64,000 nt of DNA, taken from assembly GCA_964509545.1 (NCBI GenBank), contig CAZDXQ010000001.1, forward strand, positions 1 through 64,000, in the 5' to 3' direction. Made by a program: the position numbers and the translations under genes. The number at the start of each line of letters is the position of its first letter. Within the stretch, counting starts at the first letter, position 1. The stretch is from JADJWR01 sp964509545 (GTDB lineage Bacteria; Pseudomonadota; Gammaproteobacteria; Burkholderiales; Burkholderiaceae_F). Under the pieces are notes generated by a model, which saw only the letters and a program-made list of their open reading frames with translations, made no database searches and was not told the origin of the DNA. Positions 44,094 through 52,571 of this stretch are shown here, in pieces.

Positions 44094-46046
44094 ATGAGTT
44101 CACCGACCGGTTTTTTCTCCGACTTCCAGGACAGTTTCGTCCGCGCGCAGGACGAAGAAATGGCCCTGGAGGACTTCCTCAACCACTGCCGCAGCGACCG
44201 CATGGCCTACGCCTCGGCACACGAATGCGTGCTCGAGGCCATCGGCAAGCCGCGGCTGCTGAACACCGCCGAAGACCCGCGGCTGTCGCGCATCTTCCAG
44301 AATCGCGTCATCCAGACCTGGGACACCTTCGCCGAGTTCCACGGCATGGAAGACACGCTGATGGCGCTCTACGCCTACTTCCTGCACGCGGCACAGGGGC
44401 TGGAGGAGCGCAAGCAGGTGCTTTACCTGCTCGGCCCGGTGGGTGGCGGCAAGTCCTCGCTGGCCGAGAAGATCAAGAAGCTGTGCGAGCAGTTCCCGAT
44501 CTACGCGTTGAAGGACAGCGTGTCCGGCCGCATCTCGCCGCTTCTGGAGTCCCCGCTTGGCCTGTTCGATCCGGCCAAGTACGGTGCGCAGCTCGAGGAC
44601 CGTTACGGCATCCCGCGGCGGGCGCTGTCGGGTATCGCCAGTCCGTGGGCCCTGAAGCGGCTGCAGGAGTACAAGGGAGATCTGACCAAGTTCCGCGTGG
44701 TTCGGGTGATGCCCTCGGTGCTGAACCAGATCGGCATTGTCAAGACCGAGCCCGGCGACGAGAACACGCAGGACATCTCCAGCCTGGTCGGCAAGATCGA
44801 CCTGCGCATGCTCGAGCGCTACGCGCAGGACGATCCGGACGCCTACAGCTACTCCGGCGCCCTGTGCCTGGGCTCGGCGCGCTGCGTCGAGTTCGTCGAG
44901 ATGTTCAAGGCGCCGCTGAAGGTGCTCAACCCGATTCTCACGGCCACGCAAGAGGGCAACTTCAAGGGTACCGAGGCGCTGCCGGCGATGCCATTCGCCG
45001 GCTTCATCATGGCCCACTCGAACGAAGCGGAGTGGCTGAAGTTCCGCAACAACAAGGACAACGAAGCCTTTATCGATCGCGTCTACCTGGTCAAGGTGCC
45101 GTACTGCCTGCGCGTGGACGAGGAGATCCGCATTTACGACAAGATGCTGAAGTCGTCCACGCTGGCGCAGTCGCCGTGCGCGCCACAGACGCTGCGCACG
45201 CTGGCCGAGTTCACCGTGCTGTCACGGCTGGTGGTGCCGGAGAACTCGTCCGTGTACTCGAAGATGCGCTCGTACAACGGCGAGAACCTGAAGGATCTCG
45301 ACCCGCGCGCCAAGAGCGTCAAGGAGTACCGCGACGACGCCGGCGCGGCCGAGGGCTTCTCCGGCCTGTCGACGCGCTGGGCATTCAAGACGATCTCGGC
45401 CGCGTTCAATCGCGATCCGAGCGAGATTGCCGCCGATCCGGTCAACCTGCTGGTCGTGCTCGAGGAACGATTGAACCGGGACGACCTGCCCGACGAATAC
45501 AAGCGCCGCCTGCGTTCGCACATCAAGGAATGGATCATCCCGCGTTTCGCGGAGTTCCTCGAGAAAGAACTGCAGATGAGCTACCTCGACGCCTACGGCG
45601 AGTACGGGCAGAACCTTTTCGACCGCTACGTCACCTACGCCGACAAGTGGCTGCTCGACGAGGACTGGCGCGATCCGGACACCGGCATGCAGTACTCTCG
45701 CGAAGCGCTGAACTCCGAACTGGAGAAGATCGAGAAGCCGGCCGGGATCAGCAACCCGAAGGACTTTCGCAACGAAGTGGTCAACTTCGTGCTGCGCGCC
45801 CGCGCCCACGGCAAGAACCCGCACTGGACCAGCTACGAGAAGTTGCGCTCGGTGATCGAGAAGCGCATGTTCAGCAAGACCGAGGACATCCTGCCGGTGA
45901 TCTCGTTCGAGGCCAAGGGGTCCCAGGAACTGGACGAGCGGCACAAGTCCTTCGTCAACCGCATGGTTGCGCGCGGCTACACCGAGAAGCAGGTGCGTCG
46001 CCTGGTCGACTGGTACCTGCACTTCAAGAAGTCGGCGCAATCCTGA
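44094..46046 (+). CDS. PrkA-type serine protein kinase
   Basis: A 650-residue protein of the PrkA/YeaG family: an N-terminal AAA+ domain with Walker A GPVGGGKS (114-121) and a C-terminal kinase-like domain. E. coli YeaG acts in nutrient-starvation and stress survival with YeaH and YcgB; Bacillus PrkA acts in sporulation. AGGAGG lies four bases before ATG 44094. It leads the prkA-yeaH-spoVR operon, the complete module. The operon lies, on the opposite strand, between the two halves of the oxidase cluster. Confidence 0.95.
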   Translation: MSSPTGFFSDFQDSFVRAQDEEMALEDFLNHCRSDRMAYASAHECVLEAIGKPRLLNTAEDPRLSRIFQNRVIQTWDTFAEFHGMEDTLMALYAYFLHAAQGLEERKQVLYLLGPVGGGKSSLAEKIKKLCEQFPIYALKDSVSGRISPLLESPLGLFDPAKYGAQLEDRYGIPRRALSGIASPWALKRLQEYKGDLTKFRVVRVMPSVLNQIGIVKTEPGDENTQDISSLVGKIDLRMLERYAQDDPDAYSYSGALCLGSARCVEFVEMFKAPLKVLNPILTATQEGNFKGTEALPAMPFAGFIMAHSNEAEWLKFRNNKDNEAFIDRVYLVKVPYCLRVDEEIRIYDKMLKSSTLAQSPCAPQTLRTLAEFTVLSRLVVPENSSVYSKMRSYNGENLKDLDPRAKSVKEYRDDAGAAEGFSGLSTRWAFKTISAAFNRDPSEIAADPVNLLVVLEERLNRDDLPDEYKRRLRSHIKEWIIPRFAEFLEKELQMSYLDAYGEYGQNLFDRYVTYADKWLLDEDWRDPDTGMQYSREALNSELEKIEKPAGISNPKDFRNEVVNFVLRARAHGKNPHWTSYEKLRSVIEKRMFSKTEDILPVISFEAKGSQELDERHKSFVNRMVARGYTEKQVRRLVDWYLHFKKSAQS

Positions 46047-46071
46047 CGCGAGCCACTGCCGGAGCCGATCG

Positions 46072-47367
46072 ATGTCGGACCTGATCGCTCCCGCCCGCAC
46101 GATGCGGATCGTCGACCGGCGCTCGGATCCGCCGGGCCGCGGCGCCGTCAACCGCGAGCGCTTCGTGCGCCGCTTCAAGGACGAGATCAAGCGCGCCGCC
46201 GACGAGGAATTCTCGAAGCGCTCGATTACCGACGTCGGCCGCGGCGGCCGCATCACCATTCCCGGCCGCGGCCTGCGCGAGCCGTTCCTTCATCATGACG
46301 ACGACACCGGAAGCCGTGACTTCGTGCTGCCCGGCAACCGCGAGTACCTTCCGGGCGACGAGATCGCCCGGCCGCCGGGCGGTCGCGGCCACGGCGGCCC
46401 TGAAGGCGACGAGCCGGGCGAGGGCGAAGGCCGCGACTCTTTCGCCTTCGTGCTGTCGCGCGACGAGTTCCTGGCACTGTTCTTCGACGACCTCGAACTG
46501 CCCAACCTGGAGCGCACGCGCTTCGGCGAGGTGACCATGGAGCGCACGCGCCGCGCCGGCTACAGCCGCGACGGCGTGCCCGGCAACCTGTCGGCGCCGA
46601 TGACGGTGCGCATGTCGATCGCGCGCCGCATCGCCCTGCGCGGCGGCCTGGCCGAGCAGATCGAGGAACTGGAAAAAGCCGCCGATGCGGCCGATCCGCT
46701 GGCGCGCGCCGAACTGCTGCGCGAGATCGATCGGCTGCGGCGGCGGCGCGCCGGGCTGCCGTTCATCGAGGACGTCGACCGCCGCTACCGCGCCCGCGCG
46801 CCGATGCCGTCGCCGGCCACGCGCGCCGTGATGCTGTGCCTGATGGACGTTTCGGGCAGCATGGACGAGCGCAAGAAGGACCTGGCCAAGCGCTTCTTCA
46901 CGCTGCTGTATCTATTCCTCGAGCGCAAGTACGGCCGGGTCGACATCGTCTTCATCCGCCATACCGAGACCGCCGAGGAGGTCGACGAGGAGACGTTCTT
47001 TCACGATCGACTCTCCGGCGGCACGCTGGTCCTGCCGGCGCTGGAACTGGCGCACAAGGTGATCCAGGCGCGTTACATGGCCGACGACTGGAACATCTAC
47101 CTGGCTCAGGCCTCGGACGGCGACTGTGGTTCGGACGACGGCGTGCGCAGCGCCGCATTCGTCCGTGACGTGCTGCTGCCGATGGCGCGTTACTTCGCCT
47201 ACGTCGACATCCCGAACGCGCACGGCCTTTTCAACCGGCCGTCGGACCTGTGGCAGGCCTACGAGGCGATTGCCGACCCGGCGTTCGCGCGTCGCCAGGT
47301 CCATGGCCGCGGTGACATCTGGCCAGTGTTCCGCGAACTGTTTGCCCGCCGCGAGGCCCGCACATGA
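46072..47367 (+). CDS. YeaH/DUF444-family protein with VWA-like domain
   Basis: A 431-residue protein of the DUF444/YeaH family. The N-terminal part is charged with a glycine/proline-rich linker (about 98-122). The C-terminal half has a von Willebrand A-like domain with MIDAS D259-V-S261-G-S263. Downstream, FIRHTETAEEVDEETFF and SGGTLVLPALEL are family blocks. It is always found between prkA and spoVR homologues and probably works with the kinase. GGAG lies seven bases before the ATG, and the stop overlaps spoVR (ATGA). Confidence 0.94.
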   Translation: MSDLIAPARTMRIVDRRSDPPGRGAVNRERFVRRFKDEIKRAADEEFSKRSITDVGRGGRITIPGRGLREPFLHHDDDTGSRDFVLPGNREYLPGDEIARPPGGRGHGGPEGDEPGEGEGRDSFAFVLSRDEFLALFFDDLELPNLERTRFGEVTMERTRRAGYSRDGVPGNLSAPMTVRMSIARRIALRGGLAEQIEELEKAADAADPLARAELLREIDRLRRRRAGLPFIEDVDRRYRARAPMPSPATRAVMLCLMDVSGSMDERKKDLAKRFFTLLYLFLERKYGRVDIVFIRHTETAEEVDEETFFHDRLSGGTLVLPALELAHKVIQARYMADDWNIYLAQASDGDCGSDDGVRSAAFVRDVLLPMARYFAYVDIPNAHGLFNRPSDLWQAYEAIADPAFARRQVHGRGDIWPVFRELFARREART

Positions 47368-48944
47368 GCGCAGGCAAGCCGCAGGATCCGGCCGGCGGCC
47401 GCGAACGCCCGTGGCCGAAGCTGCTGACCCGGCCGACCGTGCCGATGCCGCAACGGCAGCGCGTCGCCGCACCGATCGCCACCGGCTCCGAGTGGACGCT
47501 GCCGATGCTCGAGCGCTTCGACAAGGCGCTGTCACTGCACGCGGCGCGGCTCGCCCTGTCGACCTATCCGGTGCAGTACGAGCTGATCACCGCCGAGCAG
47601 ATGATCGATCTGTGCTCCACCGTCGGCATGCCGGTGCATTACCCGCATTGGGGATTCGGCAAGCAGCTGGTCGGCCAGGAGCGCGGCTACCGCAAGGGCC
47701 AGTCGGGGCTGGCCTACGAGATCGTCATCAACACCAACCCGGCGCTGGTCTACCTGATGGAGACCAACTCGCTCGCCCTGCAGGTGCTGGTGATGGCGCA
47801 TGCCGCCTACGGCCACAACGCCTTCTTCAAGAGCAACTATCTGTTCCAGCAGTTCACCCAGGCCGACTCGATCCTCGACTACCTGAAGTTCGCCCGCGAC
47901 TACGTGGTCCAGTGCGAGCAGCAGTACGGCTGGCGCGAGGTCGAGAAGGTGCTCGATTGCTGCCACGCGATCGCGCCGTACGGCGTCGACCGCTACCGCA
48001 AGCCGGGCCGGCTGTCAGCGCGGCGCGAGCGCGAGCGGCAGGCCGAGCGGCTGCGCTTCGCCGAGAAGCACTTCAACGCCGACTACGCCTACCTGTACGA
48101 GGGCGCCAAGGCGAAGAACAACGGCGCAACGGCCTTCGAACCGCAGGAAAACCTGCTGTACTTTATCGAAAAGCACGCGCCGAAGCTGGCGCCCTGGCAG
48201 CGTGAACTGGTGCGCATCGTGCGCAAGGTGGCGCAGTACTTCTACCCGCAGCGGCTGACCAAGGTCGCCAACGAAGGCGCCGCCACCTTCTGGCACTACA
48301 CGCTGCTGCACGAGCTGTACGACCACGGCGAGGTCGACGACGGATTCATGCTCGAGTGGCTGGCCAATCACAGCGACGTGGTGGCGCAGCCGCCGTTCGA
48401 TTCGAAGTACTACCGCGGCATCAACCCCTACGCCCTCGGCTTCGCCATCTACCGCGACATCCGCCGCGTCTGCGAGACGCCGACCGACGAGGACCGGCAG
48501 TGGTTCCCGCAACTGGCCGGCAGACCGTGGGTCGACGCGATCGGCTTCGCGATGGCCAACTTCAAGGACGAGAGCCTGATCGAGCAGTACCTGTCACCGA
48601 AGGTGATGCGCGACCTGCGCCTGTTCTTGCTGCACGACGACGCCGAGGACCGGAGCAAGTACGAGGTCACGGCGATCCACAACGAGCAGGGTTATCAGAA
48701 AGTGCGCCAGTCCCTCGCCGCGCAATACCGCCCCGAGGCGCACACGCCGCAGATGGCCGTGGCACGCGCCAACGATGACGCCGACCGCGCCTTGCTGTTG
48801 CACCACCGCGTGCTCGGCGGCAGGCTGCTCGATGCCGACAGCGTCGGCGCCGTGCTGGCGCATGTCAAGGAACTGTGGGGCTTCGACGTCGTGCTCGAGG
48901 AGATCGACGACGGCGGCAGCCGGCTGAAGGTGCACCGCACCTGA
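47364..48944 (+). CDS. SpoVR/YcgB-family protein
   Basis: A 526-residue SpoVR-family protein, first known from spore cortex formation in Bacillus but widespread in non-sporulating bacteria. Conserved blocks include YPVQYELITAEQMIDLCSTV (about 69-88), MPVHYPHWGFGK, TNSLALQVLVMAHAAYGHN, NEGAATFWHYTLLHELYD and NPYALGFAIYRDIRR. The ATG overlaps the yeaH stop. It is the last gene of the stress module and converges on coxC, with a strong palindrome between them. Confidence 0.95.
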   Translation: MSAGKPQDPAGGRERPWPKLLTRPTVPMPQRQRVAAPIATGSEWTLPMLERFDKALSLHAARLALSTYPVQYELITAEQMIDLCSTVGMPVHYPHWGFGKQLVGQERGYRKGQSGLAYEIVINTNPALVYLMETNSLALQVLVMAHAAYGHNAFFKSNYLFQQFTQADSILDYLKFARDYVVQCEQQYGWREVEKVLDCCHAIAPYGVDRYRKPGRLSARRERERQAERLRFAEKHFNADYAYLYEGAKAKNNGATAFEPQENLLYFIEKHAPKLAPWQRELVRIVRKVAQYFYPQRLTKVANEGAATFWHYTLLHELYDHGEVDDGFMLEWLANHSDVVAQPPFDSKYYRGINPYALGFAIYRDIRRVCETPTDEDRQWFPQLAGRPWVDAIGFAMANFKDESLIEQYLSPKVMRDLRLFLLHDDAEDRSKYEVTAIHNEQGYQKVRQSLAAQYRPEAHTPQMAVARANDDADRALLLHHRVLGGRLLDADSVGAVLAHVKELWGFDVVLEEIDDGGSRLKVHRT

Positions 48945-48960
48945 GCAAGAGCCATCAACA

Positions 48961-48986
48961 GAAACGGCGCCCGCGGGCGCCGTTTC
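48961..48986. terminator. Bidirectional terminator between spoVR and coxC
   Basis: A perfect 26-bp palindrome (arms GAAACGGCGCCCG and its complement) lies 16 bases after the spoVR stop and 16 before the coxC stop. A-rich bases precede it and TTTC-TTCC follows, so it can terminate both convergent transcripts. Confidence 0.75.
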
Positions 48987-49002
48987 TTCCTGTCGGCCGC
49001 GC

Positions 49003-49866
49003 CTACAGCCAGTAGACGACGATGTACAGGCCGATCCAGACCACGTCGACGAAGTGCCAGTACCACGCCGCGGCCTCGAAAGCGAAGTGGTGCTCCGGCT
49101 TGAAATGCCCTTTGAGCACCCGCAGAAGCACAACGGTAAGCATGATCGCGCCGACCAGCACGTGGAAGCCGTGGAAACCGGTCAGCATGAAGAAGGTCGA
49201 GCCGAAGATGCCGGAATCCAGGCGCAGGTTCAGGTCCCGATACGCGTGCATGTACTCGTAGGCCTGGATGCCGACGAAGGCGAAGCCGAAGGCCAGCGTC
49301 ATGAACAGCCAGAAGGCCGCCTTGCCGCGGTGGTTGGCGCGCAGCGCATGGTGCGCGATCGTCAGCCACACGCCGGAAGTGACGAGCAGGATCGTGTTGA
49401 TGGTCGGCAGCGGCCAGGCATGGATCTTGGTGAAGTCCTGGACGATGCCGGCCGGGCCGGCATGCGGCCAGGCCGCGCTGAAATCCGGCCACAGCAGCTT
49501 GTGGTCGAAGTCTCCCAGCGACGGCATGGTGATGACCCGGGCGTAGAACAGCGCGCCGAAAAACGAGGCGAAGAACATCACCTCGGAGAAGATGAACCAG
49601 CCCATGCCCCAGCGGAAGGACAGGTCCTCCTTGTGCCGATAGCGGCCGGCCTCCGATTCGCCGATCACGGCGCCGAACCAGCCAACCATCATGTAGATCA
49701 GGACGGCGAAACCGGCCAGCGCCAGGTAACCGCCGAACGGAACCTTGTTGACCAGCATCGCTGCGCCGAACGTGGTCAGGATCATCGCGATCATGCCGAC
49801 CATCGGCCAGTTCGACGGCGCCGGCACGAAGTAGTCCGGCGCGGTGCCGCTGTGCGTATTGCCCAT
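49003..49866 (-). CDS. ctaE: Cytochrome c oxidase subunit 3
   Basis: A 287-residue seven-helix subunit III. Characteristic stretches are FRWGMGWFIFSEVMFFASFF (about 83-102), with GALFYARV, then INTILLVTSGVWLTIAHHAL and MLTGFHGFHVLVGAIML. The C-terminus is YWHFVDVVWIGLYIVVYWL. The conserved glutamate in FSEVMFF is present. GGGGAG lies upstream of the ATG. It follows the DUF2970 gene by 43 bp on the same strand and converges with spoVR. Confidence 0.96.
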   Translation of the reverse strand: MGNTHSGTAPDYFVPAPSNWPMVGMIAMILTTFGAAMLVNKVPFGGYLALAGFAVLIYMMVGWFGAVIGESEAGRYRHKEDLSFRWGMGWFIFSEVMFFASFFGALFYARVITMPSLGDFDHKLLWPDFSAAWPHAGPAGIVQDFTKIHAWPLPTINTILLVTSGVWLTIAHHALRANHRGKAAFWLFMTLAFGFAFVGIQAYEYMHAYRDLNLRLDSGIFGSTFFMLTGFHGFHVLVGAIMLTVVLLRVLKGHFKPEHHFAFEAAAWYWHFVDVVWIGLYIVVYWL

Positions 49867-49909
49867 CTCGGTTCTCCCCTCTGCCTTGCGTCCTGCGTTG
49901 CGTGCCGGT

Positions 49910-50140
49910 TCAGCTGACGACCCAGCGCACGATCAGGATCAGCGCGGTGACGAAGATTGCCGCGCCGACCAGTCCCATGATGATCACGTGCACCGGATTC
50001 AGTTGCTCGGAATCGGCCTCGTAATGAGCGCGCTTGCGCACGCCGAAAAAAGACCAGAACACTGCTTTAGCGGTCTGTGCCAGCGACGCCTGGCGCCGGC
50101 GCGGCGGCGGCTGCCCCGGCGTCATTTCAGCTGCGTTCAT
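49910..50140 (-). CDS. DUF2970 small membrane protein
   Basis: A 76-residue protein with a basic, proline-rich N-terminus, an AKAVFWSFFGVRKRAHYEAD core (about 25-44) and one C-terminal transmembrane helix (about 50-73). This is the DUF2970 pattern found between ctaG and coxC. It overlaps ctaG by 14 bp. Its role in oxidase assembly is presumed from position only. Confidence 0.85.
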   Translation of the reverse strand: MNAAEMTPGQPPPRRRQASLAQTAKAVFWSFFGVRKRAHYEADSEQLNPVHVIIMGLVGAAIFVTALILIVRWVVS

Positions 50141-50708
50141 CGCTGCCGCCCTTCGCCGTTGCCTGCGGCAGCGCCCCCGGCACCTCGAAGAACGTGTACG
50201 ACAGCGTGATCTGCGTCACGTCCCTGGGCAGATCCGGATCGATGAAGAAGACCACCGGGAACCGGCGTGTCTCGCCGGCGGCCAGCACCTGCTGCTTGAA
50301 GCAGAAGCACTCCAGCTTCTGGAAGTAGCGGGCCGACTGCATCGGCGCGTAGCTCGGGATCGCCTGCCCGGCCATCGCCCGTCCCTCCAGGTTCATCAGG
50401 TCGTAGTCGACGTGCACCAGTTCGCCGGGGTGAACCGTCATGTGGTTCACGTGCGGCCTGAAACGCCATGGCCCCTGCCGGTTGGCGTCGAATTCGACGA
50501 CGATCGTGCGGCTGGTGTCGACCTGCGTGTTCCGCGCGCGCGCCTCGACCGCCGGATCCTTGTTGGTCAGCAGGTTGATCCCGGTCACCTCGCAGATCTT
50601 GCGATACAGCGGGATCAGCGCCCAGCCGAAGCCGAACATCAGCACGGCGACCACGACCAGCTTGCGCAGGATCGTGCGATTGTCGGCGTCGGCACGCGTT
50701 TCGTTCAT
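50127..50708 (-). CDS. ctaG: Cytochrome c oxidase assembly protein Cox11/CtaG
   Basis: A 193-residue copper chaperone with one N-terminal membrane helix (about 15-35) and an immunoglobulin-like periplasmic domain. The copper-binding CFCF motif is at C134/C136 (KLECFCFKQQ), followed by LAAGETRRFPVVFFIDPDL. It delivers copper to the CuB site of CoxA. It is located between coxA and coxC as usual and overlaps the DUF2970 gene. Confidence 0.95.
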   Translation of the reverse strand: MNETRADADNRTILRKLVVVAVLMFGFGWALIPLYRKICEVTGINLLTNKDPAVEARARNTQVDTSRTIVVEFDANRQGPWRFRPHVNHMTVHPGELVHVDYDLMNLEGRAMAGQAIPSYAPMQSARYFQKLECFCFKQQVLAAGETRRFPVVFFIDPDLPRDVTQITLSYTFFEVPGALPQATAKGGSDERS

Positions 50709-50723
50709 CGCCCACGCACCCGC

Positions 50724-50840
50724 TCAGCCGCCGTACAGCCAGTGGCGGACGACGACGCCGACGAAGAAGACGACGACGACCGACAGCAGAATCAGCGCCG
50801 TCCTGCGGTTCTGCCGCTTGTCGCTCGATGTCAGCATCAT
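50724..50840 (-). CDS. Cytochrome oxidase small assembly protein
   Basis: A 38-residue protein with a single transmembrane helix (about 15-32, ALILLSVVVVFFVGVVV) after a basic MMLTSSDKRQNRRT stretch. AGGAG lies five bases before the ATG at 50840. Such mini-proteins between coxA and ctaG are annotated as small oxidase assembly proteins in betaproteobacteria; the longer frame up to 50966 is antisense-like. It follows coxA by 40 bp on the same strand. Confidence 0.75.
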   Translation of the reverse strand: MMLTSSDKRQNRRTALILLSVVVVFFVGVVVRHWLYGG

Positions 50841-50880
50841 CGCTTCTCCTGCTCGCCACCGCCCCGGCGACTCTGCCTTC

Positions 50881-52485
50881 TCAGTGCACGCTCTTCCACT
50901 CGACCTTCGGCGGCGTCTCGAAAGTGTGGAACGGCGCCGGCGACGGCACGGTCCACTCGAGGCCATCGTCCTGCGCGTCGAAGTAGTTCGCCTTGGCCTT
51001 CTCTCCGCCCTTGATGCACTTGAGCACGGCCCACAGGAAGATCAGCTGCGACAGGCCGAAACCGAAGGCGCCGATGGTCGCCACCATGTTGAAGTCGGCG
51101 AACTGCATCGGGTAGTCGGCGTAGCGGCGCGGCATGCCGGCCAGACCGAGGAAGTGCATCGGGAAGAAGGCGATGTTGAAGGTGATGATCGAGGTCCAGA
51201 AATGCCATTTGCCGAGCGTCTCGTCGACCATGTGGCCGGTCCACTTCGGCAGCCAGAAATAGGCGCCGGCGAACAGGGCGAACAGGCTGCCTGCGACCAG
51301 CACGTAATGGAAGTGGGCGACGATGTAGTAAGTGTCCTGGATCTGGATGTCGATCGGCGCCATGGCGCAGATCAGGCCGGTGAAACCGCCCATGGTGAAC
51401 ACGAAGATGAAGCCGATGGCGAAAAGCATCGGCGTCTCGAAGGTCATCGATCCCTTCCACATCGTGGCCAGCCAGTTGAAGATCTTCACGCCGGTGGGCA
51501 CCGCGATCAGCATCGTCGCGTACATGAAGAACAGCTGCCCGGTCACCGGCATGCCGGTGGTGAACATGTGGTGCGCCCAGACGATGAACGACAGGATGGC
51601 GATCGACGCGGTCGCATAGACCATCGAGGCGTAGCCGAACAGCGGCTTGCGGGCGAACACCGGCACGATCTGGCTGATGATGCCGAACGCCGGCAGGATC
51701 ATGATGTACACCTCGGGGTGGCCGAAGAACCAGAAGATGTGCTGGTACATCACCGGGTCACCGCCGCCGGCGGCGTTGAAGAACGAGGTGCCGAAGTGGC
51801 GGTCGGTCAGCGTCATCGTGATCGCGCCGGCCAGCACCGGCATCACGGCGATCAGCAGGTAGGCGGTGATCAGCCAGGTCCAGCAGAACATCGGCATCTT
51901 CATCAGCGTCATGCCTGGGGCGCGCATGTTCAGGATCGTGGTGATGATGTTGATCGACCCCATGATCGAACTGGCGCCCATGATGTGCAGCGCGAAGATG
52001 CCCATGTCCATGCCCATGCCCATCTGGATCGTCAGCGGCGCGTAGACGGTCCATCCGGCGGCGATTGCGCCGCCGGGCACGAAGAACGAGGCCACCAGGA
52101 GAGCCGCCGCCGGCGGCAGCAGCCAGAAGCTGAAGTTGTTCATCCGCGCGAAGGCCATGTCCGGCGCGCCGATCTGCAGCGGGATCATCCAGTTCGCGAA
52201 GCCGACGAACGCCGGCATGATCGCGCCGAAGACCATGATCAGCCCGTGCATCGAGGTGAGCTGGTTGAAGAATTCCGGCTGGAACACCTGCAGACCCGGC
52301 TGGAACAGTTCGGTGCGGATGCCCAGCGCGAGGATGCCGCCGGTGATGAACATGGTGAAGCTGAACCACAGGTACATCGTGCCGATGTCCTTGTGGTTGG
52401 TGGCGAACAGCCAGCGGCGCCAGCCATGCGGGTGGTCGTGCGCGTGATCGTGGCCGTGCAGGTGTTCGTGGGCGACTGCGCTCAT
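50881..52485 (-). CDS. ctaD: Cytochrome c oxidase subunit 1
   Basis: A 534-residue heme-copper oxidase catalytic subunit with 12 helices, A-type. The heme/CuB ligands are visible in LTSMHGLIMVF, FWFFGHPEVYIMILPAFG, WAHHMFTTGM and YYIVAHFHYVLV. The H-P-E-V-Y segment gives the cross-linked His-Tyr, and D- and K-channel residues are present in the expected stretches. The N-terminus is unusually histidine-rich (HEHLHGHDHAHDHPHG, 6-21). It is preceded by coxB with an 86-bp gap containing a hairpin. Confidence 0.97.
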   Translation of the reverse strand: MSAVAHEHLHGHDHAHDHPHGWRRWLFATNHKDIGTMYLWFSFTMFITGGILALGIRTELFQPGLQVFQPEFFNQLTSMHGLIMVFGAIMPAFVGFANWMIPLQIGAPDMAFARMNNFSFWLLPPAAALLVASFFVPGGAIAAGWTVYAPLTIQMGMGMDMGIFALHIMGASSIMGSINIITTILNMRAPGMTLMKMPMFCWTWLITAYLLIAVMPVLAGAITMTLTDRHFGTSFFNAAGGGDPVMYQHIFWFFGHPEVYIMILPAFGIISQIVPVFARKPLFGYASMVYATASIAILSFIVWAHHMFTTGMPVTGQLFFMYATMLIAVPTGVKIFNWLATMWKGSMTFETPMLFAIGFIFVFTMGGFTGLICAMAPIDIQIQDTYYIVAHFHYVLVAGSLFALFAGAYFWLPKWTGHMVDETLGKWHFWTSIITFNIAFFPMHFLGLAGMPRRYADYPMQFADFNMVATIGAFGFGLSQLIFLWAVLKCIKGGEKAKANYFDAQDDGLEWTVPSPAPFHTFETPPKVEWKSVH

Positions 52486-52527
52486 GACTTCTCTTGCTCC
52501 TGGATCGGACGGCAGCTAATCGTGGAT

Positions 52528-52543
52528 CCCCGCCTGCGCGGGG
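52528..52543 (-). other. Hairpin between coxB and coxA
   Basis: CCCCGC-CTGC-GCGGGG can form a 6-bp GC stem in the 86-bp coxB-coxA gap. There is no U-tract, so it is more likely an mRNA processing or stability element than a terminator. Confidence 0.35.
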
Positions 52544-52571
52544 CTTTGCAACTTGCTCATGGACGTTCGCG

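Noticed and set aside
46254..46480. Glycine/proline-rich stretch as a possible foreign insert in yeaH
   Set aside because: YeaH-family proteins normally have a variable low-complexity linker at this position, and the frame is uninterrupted.
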